64,000 bases of DNA from Halicephalobus mephisto (Eukaryota > Nematoda > Chromadorea > Rhabditida > Panagrolaimidae): NCBI GenBank assembly GCA_009193035.1, contig SWDT01000042.1, positions 62,001 through 126,000 of the forward strand. The letters run 5' to 3'. How positions within the stretch are numbered: position 1 is the stretch's first letter; each line of letters begins with the position of its first letter. Shown here in pieces: positions 22,706-33,028 of the stretch. Under the pieces are notes generated by a model. The model was not told where the DNA came from, ran no database searches, and worked only from the letters and a program-made list of their open reading frames with translations. The position numbers and the translations under genes were made by a program.

Positions 22706-22964
22706 ATGTCTGCAGGTCTTCGTGAAGAATTGAAACGTGTATTTTTTGTTTCTGAATTCACGTGTTCCATTGTCATCGGAAGTGCCGTCGGGATCTGGAT
22801 TGTGATCTTCGTTTACATTTGTGTTAGACTAGTGGTAGATCTAGGATTTTAACGGTAATTTATGACTATATATTTAGGTGAATTCGGATAAAGTGTCTCC
22901 GCCGTCCTTGACGTATAGGGCTATTCGTGTTCCTAGATTGGCTCGAGAACAGATCCAGACTTGA
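22706..22964 (+). CDS. Small single-pass membrane protein, unknown
   Basis: Two exons: 22706-22834 and 22878-22964, 71 aa. I do not recognise the family. A charged N-terminus (MSAGLREELKRVFFVSEF) precedes one long hydrophobic segment (SIVIGSAVGIWIVIFVYICV), then a basic, polar C-terminal tail ending in LAREQIQT. The splice joins frame cleanly (GTAGAT...TATTTAG). It lies 109 bp after LSM8 on the same strand, so it may be the last gene of the NUP205-SMC6-LSM8 cluster. The location could be the inner mitochondrial membrane or ER, but nothing in the sequence decides this. Confidence 0.6.
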
Positions 22965-23205
22965 CGACATCTCCATCAGTCAAGGATAGTTTTGGAAATA
23001 CGGTAAATGAAGTAGAATAAAAATATTGGATTTTGAATAATTAATTGGTTTTCAATGTTTGGTAGTAATAGTGTCCAAAGAGTAGAAAAACAACGGTTTT
23101 TTGTACACTATCTGTTGTTGAAGCGGAGAATTGGCAAAGTGTAGACAACAGCTATTTGAATAATTTCTTTTATTTTTGAATTTTTTGTTTGTTTTGGATT
23201 CCACA

Positions 23206-24127
23206 ATGTCCGGCGACTCTGTTTATGGATTCTCCGTCAAGAGCTGGGATGGCAAAGAAGTGACCTTGGAGAAGTACAAGTAAGTTTATTATCTACGATG
23301 ACCATGCTGTTATGAAAACCCTGTGTTTACGAAATAGTTTCAACTTGAACTTCTAGAAGTTTTTAGAATCTAAAGTGGCCTAAATTTCTGTTTTTTCGTG
23401 ATGGTGATTTCGTAATTAGTCAGATATTGTGGAAACTATATATGAATCTTTTTTACGAAAGTGTCTCAAAGTGAATTTCCCGAAACTAAGGTGGCCTAAA
23501 ATTTTCGGTTTGCGTAATTTTGTAATCAATGTTTTGAAGCTATATTCTTCCTAAATAGATCTAGAAACTTCTGGATTGGGGTATATAGGGTACGTAATCT
23601 TATATCCATCTTCGAAGGCTAATTTCTATATATGAAAGCACTAATAGGTATTCGAAAAGCCACAACTACCCAAAATACTTCGTTAAAAAAGGGCGTTTTG
23701 CTTATTTAATGTAATTTCTAGAGGCAAAGTCCTGCTCATTGCTAACGTCGCTTCCAAGTGCGGGCTGACTAATAAACACTATACCTGGTTCAAGGAAATC
23801 CTCGAGAAGTACCACGACCAAGGACTCAAGATCGCCCTTTTCCCGTGTAATCAGTTCCGTGGTCAGGAACCTAAAGCCGAAACGGACATCAAGGACTTTG
23901 TTATGGAAAAGTACAATTTTGAACCCGATCTTTATGCCAAAATCAATGTCAACGGAACTAATGCCGATCCTTTATTTAATTTTCTGAAGGATGAACAAGG
24001 CGATGGAGCCAAGATCAGCTGGAATTTCGGCAAGTTTCTCGTCGACCGCGACGGCAAGGTTGTTGGTCGTTTCGATCCTAGAGGAGATCTGGCTGAAGTC
24101 CAAGAAGAAATCGAGAAGTTACTCTGA
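23206..24127 (+). CDS. Glutathione peroxidase, cysteine type
   Basis: Two exons: 23206-23279 and 23722-24127, 159 aa. Reduces hydroperoxides using glutathione or thioredoxin. The active-site loop reads VASKCGLTN with Cys38 in place of selenocysteine. The other family motifs are PCNQFRGQEP (from 66) and WNFGKFLVDRDG (Trp125, Asn126). There is no signal peptide, so it is probably cytosolic. It is short and lacks the oligomerisation loop, like GPX4-type monomeric enzymes. The single intron contains dispersed repeat copy 2. Confidence 0.94.
23335..23705 (+). repeat. Dispersed 250-370-bp repeat, copy 2
   Basis: Fills most of the glutathione peroxidase intron. It is the closest relative of copy 1: the blocks GTGGCCTAAAATTTTC, TGTAATCAATGTTTTGAA, TATATGAAAGCACTAATAG and AAAAGCCACAACTACCC occur at matching spacing and in the same orientation. 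Confidence 0.78.
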
Positions 24128-25701
24128 CGGAGAAACTAATATCAGTCAATAATTATTTTTGTAAAAAATTGGTTTGAAAATTTAAAAAATTGTAAGTTTA
24201 TGAACGATAAAGTTGGATTGCTGACTTCTAGGTCGATGTTATGTAAACTTTAAGGTTCTAGTACGAAAATAAAAAAATTAGTAAAATTGGATTCCAGATT
24301 TTTCGGAAATTTAATTTCATATATAATCGATTTCGGAATATTAATTTTCTATTAAATGTTCTTTTTTAAAGAGATAATCCGGGTTTTATTTCTGTGTTTT
24401 TAATCATTTTTTTGCAAAAAAAAACGAAATATAATCAACGGAAAATCCTGCTTCAAAAATGAATTACAAAAATCGGTGGATTTGACAGAAGAAATTAGTG
24501 CTTCTAAAGTGGGTTATCGAAAGCTCAACAACTAGGTGAAGAGATGCCTTTAGGTCTTTTCGACTTACAGTATGAAATTTCGGAGATTTGTTTCGAAAAA
24601 ATCGAGGATAACGGATTCTGGATATGAGATAAGCTAAAAATTAAACTAGATATATCGTTGTAAAAATTGAATTTAGGTAAAATCAGTTTCTTTTTAGAGA
24701 TCGATGGATAAAAGTTCTTAATTCCTTAAAGTAGTTTTTAATTTAGATGTTTGATTTTTTGATATATGACTTGCTAGAGATCAATGATGATTTATTTTCA
24801 CCAATCTTCAATTATAATGGGATTTTTAAAAATGTAACTGATTATTTCTTTACTAAATATCAATAAAACCTCCAATTCATTGAAATAATCCTCAATCAAG
24901 ATGAAAAGTCGATTTTTGATATATGACTGGTTACTTTGTTAGAGATCAATGATGATTTATTTTCATTAATCCTCAATTACTATAGAATTTTATTTTTCAT
25001 ATAACTATTTCCTTACTAAATATCAATAAAACCTCCAATTTACTGAAATAAATAATCCTCAAGATGAAAAGTCGGTTTTTGATATATGACTGGTTAGTCC
25101 GACCATATCCTTTCTGAAATCTACCCTAAGGCTATTTTTAGCATGCTCGCAAACCTCTGCAGAGCACATGACCTCTTTTCAACCACTTGCACCATATTTT
25201 TCTAATAGTTGTAAAAAATAAATAAATTTATTCAGAAAATTAAATTTCCAAAGTTGGGCAGGTTCCCCAGTTTGGAAACGGAAAAACTGACCATTGTTGT
25301 TGACAACTTTCTTCGTTGACTGTTTGTAAACATTGTTCATTCATTGTTACTTACTTGAAACTATGTACTTTCAGCGGAAGTCCCTGGATTTCTACCTGCA
25401 CTGAGAGTAATCTTCATGAGGAAAAATACCTCGCAAAAAAACAATTCTTCCGCTCACGAGTCATGCAAACTCACTAAAACCGGGTTCCTCTGCCGAACAG
25501 GACAAAAAGGCGCGTGGTTGGACGCACTCGCCTGGGTCCTGTCGTCTCTCCCCAGCTTGAGGAAAGACACAGCCAATGGCACGTGTTTACTTTCGATCCA
25601 TCTTCTGAATTATTCTTTTCTTCATGATTTTTGTTCAATAACTGTATTGATTAGTTTTGGAAATCGTCCTTAATCCAGGTGTAATCTAGGATTTTTACTA
25701 T
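24128..25701. other. AT-rich intergenic region
   Basis: No gene recognised. The centre (24740-25100) is a tandem repeat. The last part, 25370-25620, is richer in GC and has an open plus frame (25416-25673, 85 codons, starting MRKNTSQKNN) with no signal peptide and no recognised family. It could be an exon of an unmodelled gene, since TTTCAG precedes it at about 25369-25374. Confidence 0.4.
24745..25095. repeat. Tandem repeat, about 160-bp period
   Basis: Two and a bit copies of a unit beginning TTTTTGATATATGACT (about 24753, 24914 and 25075). Each contains GAGATCAATGATGATTTAT and CAATAAAACCTCCAATT and ends in CAAGATGAAAAGTCG. Copies differ by small indels. Confidence 0.75.
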
Positions 25702-26001
25702 TTATCCTGTTATAACCGGGAAATCCGGTTTATCCACGACGGCATCTAATCGATATTCGGACACTTGATATGTCGTGTTTCTTCCACTGTTCTTGATTAG
25801 TTCGACTTTGGTCCTGAAATTGAGCCTTATTTGACCCTGACTCTCGGTCTCCCGTCCACGTGACTTGACTGTTTTTGAATTTCGCATTTTATTGATCATG
25901 CGTTTTGTTGCTTTCAACCTCGTTGATGAATCTTTATTGAATTTCAATGTCGAATAGAATATCGATTTCAAGTATTTTCGTGCAAAGGAAAACTCGTCCA
26001 T
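25702..26001 (-). CDS. Hypothetical 99-aa basic protein
   Basis: A single open frame without introns, starting MDEFSFARKYLKSIF and rich in Lys, Arg and Ser. The C-terminal half (VELIKNSGRNTTYQVSEYRL) has the look of real coding sequence. No family recognised, no signal peptide and no membrane segment. It is divergent from PAIP1 with 130 bp between starts. It could also be part of a larger gene or a chance frame. Confidence 0.35.
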   Translation of the reverse strand: MDEFSFARKYLKSIFYSTLKFNKDSSTRLKATKRMINKMRNSKTVKSRGRETESQGQIRLNFRTKVELIKNSGRNTTYQVSEYRLDAVVDKPDFPVITG

Positions 26002-26131
26002 TCGCGATATAGATTGACTTTCTCATTTCAGATTAACCAGAAAACCCACTCCCATAGTGTGGATTCACAGTTTACCGGTTTTCGCGCGTTTTGACCATCC
26101 TTAGCGCCTTGCCGATCTCACTAACAAGATC

Positions 26132-28428
26132 ATGAACGGCTTCCATCAAGAATATGAAGGAGGTTGGTTATCGATATATAAAATCAATATTTCCGTTCAT
26201 ATGCTGAACTGCACCTATGGTTCATGGATTCCTTTTCATATATCAATGGTTATTAATATAACTTCTTTTAGCAAATTTCCCTCAATCTCAACGTCATATG
26301 ATCTATAGCTCATACAATTCACCGGATTTCCCTTCTACACATCCGCAAATGGGTGGAGGACAGATGTACATGCAACAACAGAGGATTGGTTCTGGAATGA
26401 CAATGAATCCTAATGCTACTTCTTTTACTCCTCGACAGCCTTCAGGGCCTCCAATGAACACTTCCTTTAACCCATTTGGTTACCAGGCAAGTTGCATTTA
26501 ATTGCAATTTTCTGCTCAGGGATGTTTGCTTATGTAGCTCTATTTGCTTAAATCGATCCATGCTAATTGGCGGAAAATAGCTGAGAATTTTTGTGTTCTT
26601 GTAAAGCTCAAGCAATAGAAGCTAGTTACTTTCACCAGTCTAAAGGGATTTGCGCTTCAGTTAGGCGAACGCGTCTTTACAATGGACTAAACTCGCCACG
26701 TCCTCGTTTTCGTCAAAACATGCGTCCGTCAAATCTGATCGATTTTGACTTTTGAGAATCGGGTTTAGTAATTGATTGGAGTGTTGGATTACTGAACAGT
26801 AATTTTAGAACTCGAATTCCCGTAGGGGCGGGGACATAGGCTATTTGTAGTCATAGTGGTGGAGGGTGTCATCTGACCTTCACAATAACAACAACTTTGT
26901 TGACTTTCAGTAGTTCGATAAATCGATTTTGAACAAGTTGTTCATTGACATTGTTTAAAGATTGTAATTTTCAGCAACGTCGTCCTCAGCAACAATCTCA
27001 ACAACAAACGTCGCCACATCTGTATAATCGTGGAGTACAGCCTTATCCTCAAAGGACAGAACCTGTGACTTACGCTGGAGCTGCAAGCCAATACGTTCCT
27101 CAGCAACAGATTCCTGCTCAACAAACACAAATGAATAAACCACAAGAAGTTAATGGTCAAGATCCTTTAGCTTCCATTCGTCAACAATTAACTGAAGAAA
27201 AAACACAACGTGAAAAAGATCAAGAAGCCTATGCCTCTAAATTCCTTGCCGCAGTCCAAGAACGTGTTCAAAGTAAACCACTTCAAAATCAACAAAATGA
27301 TGTCGCGAATTCAAACTACCGATATGAAAGCACCTATTATGACCAAACGGAGATTAATGAATTTGAAGCTCAACATCAATGTCATCCAACATATCAGTGT
27401 TCTGAAGATTTGCTGGCGAGAATTGACCAATTGGAAAATAAGCAAATTATTTTTGAAGTGCAAATTGGATTAGAACAACTGCTGTCTGAACCAAGTGAAT
27501 ACGATGCTTGGTGTGGTGCAATTCGTGATCGGCTATCTGGAAAAGATGTCAATCCGGTTGATGATTTTGAAGTAACATCTTGGTTGATGATTGAAATGAG
27601 TATGCAAAGTAATTCTCAAGCTAATCTTGCACGTCTTGCTGCTTATCTTTTTGACTGTCTACCTGGATTTAAAGAACAATTTATGCCAATGTTGGATTAT
27701 TTCCATCAGTATTTACAATGCTATTCAATTGTAGATTTGCTGAACTTTTTGCTGTTTACTGCTGAACTTTATGAGCGTACTCTTGATAGAAAAAGAAATC
27801 GTCTTCCTCAATTGGCAATAATGCTGATTGATCAAATACGATTAATCATTCGTCAACCAATTACCGATCAAATTGCCAAAACGGTTGTTGATGTAATCAA
27901 ACTTTGTGGATACCATTTAGAGCAGGATTCGTACAAAGATCAAGTTAGCGATATTTTGACAGCATTGAATTCGTGTGTTGCTGATGGAAGAAGACCAGAA
28001 GGATTGACAGACAGTGGAGCTTCTCATATTACAATGATTATGATTAATCGTAGTAGTTGGGAGAAGAATGATCAACAACGTTCTAATGATGTTGCTAATT
28101 GTTCAAGACTGCAAAATGAGGGCAATCCAATGGATTTGACTGATGAGGAAATTGGTTTCTTGGAGAGGCATGGTGCCATGGAACCTGCTATCATTCATAA
28201 TGGTGAAAATTATAGTTGTAAATTCTTTAAAATTGTTCTTTAGGATTGTCTGGTGGTTCAGATGATGATGCAGAAATTCTCGAAGATTACGAGAAGTTCC
28301 TTCGTGATCATGGTGAACAAATTGCAGTTGGATCTGTTGAGAAGCTTTTGGAAAAGTTATCTGTCGACGAAGAAGAAGAACCAGAAGAAGATGTAGGACC
28401 TTTTATTGAAAGCACTTTTGAAAAATGA
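26132..28428 (+). CDS. PAIP1: PAIP1-like poly(A)-binding protein-interacting protein
   Basis: Four exons: 26132-26162, 26272-26486, 26975-28202 and 28244-28428, 552 aa. PAIP1 binds PABP and eIF4A to stimulate translation. A PAM2 motif (MNPNATSFTP, near residue 55) would dock on the PABP MLLE domain. A Q-rich stretch precedes a MIF4G-like helical domain (about 190-430). An acidic C-terminal tail (SGGSDDDAEILEDYEKF and EEEEPEEDVGPF) matches the PABP-binding acidic region. Intron 2 appears to use a GC donor (CAG|GCAAGT) with a normal acceptor, the only choice that keeps frame. A possible alternative last exon is at 28532-28582. Confidence 0.85.
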
Positions 28429-28531
28429 TTTTCACTTATTTAGTTCATTTTTAATCCTTTGCACTTCCCAACTATAGGGGAAAAAAGCACGATTTCCCCT
28501 TGTGTTTAGTCCTTATTTAACCTTTTTTCAG

Positions 28532-28582
28532 CTCCGTAAAGACGACAATAAGACACCAACTCCACCCAAGGGCAGTTCTTAG
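28532..28582 (+). other. Possible alternative terminal exon of PAIP1
   Basis: A TTTTTTCAG acceptor is followed by 16 codons and a stop: LRKDDNKTPTPPKGSS. Joining from a GTAGGA donor inside PAIP1 exon 4 (after GAAGAAGAT) keeps frame. This is an inference from splice sites and a coherent polar reading frame only. Confidence 0.3.
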
Positions 28583-30679
28583 TCCTGTTACCCTTATATT
28601 TCATTGCTTCCTTCCTATCGTCGTCGTCATTCTACGGGCTTCTACCCATGTTCTGTCCTACTCTCTACGATCACCTCCGTCGACTTGATTCAACTTCGGC
28701 GTCAGTCCATCTGTTGCAGCCAATGTACTATTCCTTCTAGCCATATGGGTGATATTTCAAAAAAATCGTAATTAAAACCAGGGCTCTTTTGCTTTTTTCT
28801 TTGATCTTCTTCCTCTGTTTAGTTTTTGTAGAAGTGCGCAAAATTGATCCTCAAAAAAAAAATTCGCGGTGCCCAAAAAATTTGCAACATGCTGGTCGTC
28901 GAGATCTGGTCGTTTTTAGCATTAAAAATTATTTCAGTTTTAGAAGGGGCGCGAGTTAATTGTTTCGTTGTGGAGTTGGATTGTTTGACGACGGAAGTGT
29001 TGGATAAACTGTTAAAAATGAAAAAGTATTACATTGGATGAATTGAAAGTTGAAAGTAATTTACAGTAATGAAGTATTGATGGTCTTGAAAGATTTTTGA
29101 TGATTACTGTATTTAAGGGGGTTTTTGTTTGGATCGATGGAGTTGGTGATGATATGGATTGAAATTGTTTGGAATTAAATTTTCAGGAGAAATTAATTCG
29201 TAGAATAGAAAATAATTTTTAGGTTTGGAAAATTAGAATCTCGTTGAAAAAGATGAATAAAATTTTTTGTTGATTTTGTCAGGCTCTACTATTATGGATT
29301 GTTTTTAGATGTTATTTCATCTTGAAGATGATCTTTTTTGAGTTGATGATTTATGATGAAAATGACATTTTTGGATCCATTCATTAATCTTACTGATAAG
29401 TGTTAATTTGGTTGATGTGTTCACACGAAAGAGTAACTTTTGATTCTGTAACAATTTTCATATTTTTCATGAATATTCTACTTTTGTGACGGAAATGTAA
29501 CAGAAAGGTGACGATTTGCACCTGTTACTGGACTAAAAGTTACTTTTTTGTGTTGTTGGGAACTTTGGGATGTTTTACAGCTACTTTTGGAAATAGTTTC
29601 CTACAAATTACATAAATATTGACTTTATCTATATCGGATTTATGTAATCTTTCCGATCTACATTGAAACTAAATGAAAATAATTCCTTATCAATATGAAG
29701 AATGTTGTCTTAGTTGTTTTCGATTTTATCAGAAATTTTCATAAAGAAGAAATATGTCAATAGGTGTTCAAACAACAGGTTGCTGGATTTAGGTTTTTGG
29801 AAGATCGAGATCGATTTCTTAAACAGCTGCTAATCTTAGCGATGGATGCTGGTGTTTAACGAAAGTCCTAAATCTACAAATCAGTGAATCAGGATATTTG
29901 GAAGGTTGGGGGTTTATTAATTCTACATTGAAGAAAAATAAAAAAATCGGATATTTTAAAAGTTTGGACTTTTTTGACTAACAGTTTTGAGAAGATCGAA
30001 AATAATATTTTCGAAAATACAAAATTACTCAGATCCTCTAAATCCTGACGACATAGAATCTCGTCAGAATTATCTTTTTTGAATTTACTTTTACGACATA
30101 TTTGACTCAATTTTCCTTCAATGTTTGAATTTATTACATTTTTAAATTTAAACGAAAATCGAACTTGTTAATTTCATCAAATTGAAGATCTGTCAAAAAA
30201 TCATTAAACTTCTTCAAAAAATTTCAATCTACTTGCAATCCATAATTTTTCCTTCGGCGAAAGTTTCGATTAAATAAAACTGATTGAATTGGACAAAAAA
30301 TAAGAAATAAAATATTTTTTATGGATTTTTGTTTTGTCCTAAAATAAGTCCGAAATGAAACAGTTTCAACATGGAGTAACTTAAAAGTTAAAAATTACTC
30401 AGAAAACAGACATGTTGAAAACTGATAACAAAGAAGAAAATTAACAATATTGATTCTAAAATATTCGAAAAAGTTCATTAATTTATGTTTAATGTTTGAA
30501 AGATTAAAGAAATCCGCGCTCCAGTTTACCAAAGTTGATGATCAAAGTTCGGAATTTGGACTTTTCGTGTTAGACCAAATTTTATGAATTTTTTGTTTCA
30601 AAAACTTGTTCTGTTTTACATACATTGATAGTCGAAAATTAGATTCTTATAATTCAGAACATGATTCATAAGTTGTGTT

Positions 30680-30850
30680 TTAATATGAAAAATTGGAAAA
30701 TTTATATTTTAATATGGAAAATTGGAAAATTTATATGTTTTAATATATAAAATTGGGAAATTTATATGTTTTAATATGGAAAATTGGGAAATTTATATGT
30801 TCTAATATGGAAAATTGGAAAATTTATGTTTTAATATGGAAAATTGAAAG
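30680..30850. repeat. Tandem repeat, about 31-bp period
   Basis: About five copies of a unit close to ATATGTTTTAATATGGAAAATTGGGAA, with small length differences between copies. Confidence 0.8.
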
Positions 30851-31429
30851 ATCGAAATTTCGACCTTGAAATTTGAGTTTTAATTTTGATACGGAGCACT
30901 GACTTCTCAATGCTATTTTCGATTTTTAATTTTTAATAGAAGAAAATTCAAGTTTTACTTCGAAAAGAACTATTAAAATAATAAATTTAATGTAAATTAA
31001 TGTTTTTACTTAAATGGAACTATTATTTGTGCAAAAATTAAATTTTAAAAATCAGATTTATTTTTTAAAGGATTAGTAACAAAAGTCACAAGCAAAAAAC
31101 GATCGTGTTGAGATCAGTGTTTTTTAATTTTACAGTTTTCTTTATTTTTTGAAGACATGTTTCGAGTAATGGTCTCAACACGAATGGTGTTTTTTTGTTC
31201 CTCGATTATAAACTTTGTTATTAGGCCTAATTATTTGGGATTTATTCATGAGCTGGATCCACTTGAGTTCTTCATATTTATTCAATGTCCGTTTTGCTCC
31301 GTAAAACTTTTCATCCAAAACAGATGGATTAAAGAAGCAAAACAATTAAAATTGAAAATTTAATTTGTTTAAATTTGAAATTGTATTGTTTGTAAATTTG
31401 ATATAGTGCGAAATAGGAATAAAAGTGTT

Positions 31430-31600
31430 GGATTGTGCAATATATTTGAGCGCAAGCCACACCGCGTTGGTCCCGAAGCGAAATACCCTGAGGACCAACG
31501 AAAGGCGTACGATTGCCTTTTGGCGGCAAATTGGAGATTGCGCAATAATTGTGATAGAGTTGTGTTTTATCTCGTGCCTGAGGCCCCAATAAAGTTATTT
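31430..31600. other. GC-enriched island with nested hairpins, candidate structured RNA
   Basis: In an AT-rich setting this segment holds a perfect 9-bp stem (CGTTGGTCC at 31464-31472 with GGACCAACG at 31491-31499), a TTGCC...GGCAA stem, the palindrome ATTGCGCAAT and GCCTGAGGC. It could be a noncoding RNA or a fragment of a mobile element. Open frames exist on both strands but none resembles a family. Confidence 0.25.
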
Positions 31601-32096
31601 CCATATATTTGTATCTACACGCGGATCCGGATTCCCTAGCGACGATCCAACAAAAAGTAAAGTAAACTTTTCATGCATAACGTTCAAACAAGAAACTATA
31701 ATTTCCTTGTGGCAGTAAATTCAATAAACACGTGGCACTTCGTCATGGAAGATCTAGCAACTTTTTTGAAGCACTTCATTACTGAAAGTACTGCAATTTT
31801 TGCAAAATATTTGGAGTGACTTTTTTAAATTTTATGAATTTTCGCCATTGGAGTTAAATTTATATAATTTTGAATACATTATAAAAATAAAAAATCACGT
31901 AGAAGATGTTGATGAAAATTCACCAATGAGATAGATGTTTCACCCATGGAATCATCAGAAGGTGGGAGACTAGGAAACAGAATACTAAAAAGCGACAGAT
32001 TCTGGAGATCCATCATAATTAAATTTATTATTCAATTTGAAAAGATAAAAAACCTACAGTAGGATACAGTTGGGACTTGAGGAGTTATCTGGTTAA

Positions 32097-32133
32097 GCGG
32101 TCTCAGCACGACCGCCGTAGCTCTACAGGAGCT
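32097..32133. other. Two adjacent short hairpins
   Basis: GCGGTC/GACCGC (32097-32102 with 32110-32115) is followed directly by AGCTC/GAGCT (32119-32123 with 32129-32133). Such compact GC stems are rare in this AT-rich stretch. No known RNA family recognised; not a tRNA. Confidence 0.3.
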
Positions 32134-32157
32134 TATTTCCTCGTGTTAATGCATGTG

Positions 32158-32567
32158 TTTTCTGAAATCGCACTTAACTGAATGGAATCAACATATAAGA
32201 ATCCCTTGACCACAGTTTCCACATTCTTTGATTCTAACTGAATACAATCAATGACAGGATTGCAATCCAATAGAAGATTGATTTTAATTAAGTATAATCA
32301 ATGTATTAATCTTTTTAACTAGAAGCAAACGTGATCCAAATACGTTGAGTATATTCAATTAGAATCAGTCTTCTGTTCGATTTTAATTCTGCCATCGATT
32401 GTACTCGGAATCGAATAATGTGAAAACTATGGTCAGGGGCTCTTACGTGTTGATTCCATTCAGTTACCGTATTTGCTCTAATAGTGGCGCACCCTAACAG
32501 ATCAATTGAAAAATTGTGGCACATGTACCTCTATTAGAGCAAATACGGTAGATGTGATTTCAGAAAA
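32158..32567. repeat. Long inverted repeat (foldback element)
   Basis: Two arms of roughly 165-170 nt face each other. The left arm begins TTTTCTGAAATCGCACTTAA. The reverse complement of the right arm begins TTTTCTGAAATCAC, and both continue through ACTGAATGGAATCAACA, CACATT, ACAATCRATG and AGAAGAYTGATTYTAATT. The right arm is interrupted by an 82-bp MITE. It looks like an old foldback transposon or an inverted duplication. Confidence 0.8.
32467..32548. mobile_element. 82-bp MITE with TA target duplication
   Basis: Terminal inverted repeats CCGTATTTGCTCTAATAG agree at 20 of 21 positions, and the element is flanked by TA on both sides (32465-32466 and 32549-32550). The left arm of the surrounding foldback gives the empty-site sequence (CTTAACTG), which confirms insertion at TA. 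TA duplication is the hallmark of Tc1/mariner-type transposition. The element is too short to code for anything. Confidence 0.82.
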
Positions 32568-33028
32568 TCTATATATTTATTAGATATGGAAGATTGTGAC
32601 TTGTCGTCTTAATAAAGACCAAATTTTTTTCTGCTTTCCCTACAAGTCACAACAGATATCCTAATGTTTAAGAATTTTTCAAAATTATTAAAATTTTAAT
32701 TTTAACTATCATGAATTTTTAAAACTTAACAGTCATGTCCCAAGACCGTGTGATATTAATGTTGAAAAAGATTGTGATAATTCTTATGTCATTTTTCAAT
32801 TTAATAATTACCACAAAAATCACAAAATTGAAATTCGTATTTGTCACGAATGCAAAAGTTACAATTTTTATGCTATATTCCAGATGAGTTCTTTCAAAGT
32901 AAAATTTACAGTGTCTTTATTTTCGAGAAATAATTGGAACTTTATAATGGCGAAATTTTTCTCATTCAACAGAGCGAAAACCGTTTAAGGTTCTGGAAAT
33001 TTTGCAAAATGCCACATTGTGAAAAAAT

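Larger units (their letters stand above)
28429..31156. other. Gene-poor AT-rich region
   Basis: Downstream of PAIP1. A possible alternative PAIP1 last exon (28532-28582) and a short open segment with acceptor (28938-29041, starting VLEGARVNCFVVE) are the only coding-like signals. The rest is AT-rich with a 30-bp tandem repeat at 30680-30850. The frame at 29889-30110 (minus) has chance-like composition. Confidence 0.45.

Noticed and set aside
32040..32145. Possible tRNA near the twin hairpins
   Set aside because: No acceptor stem, T-loop GGTTCRA or anticodon arm could be laid out.
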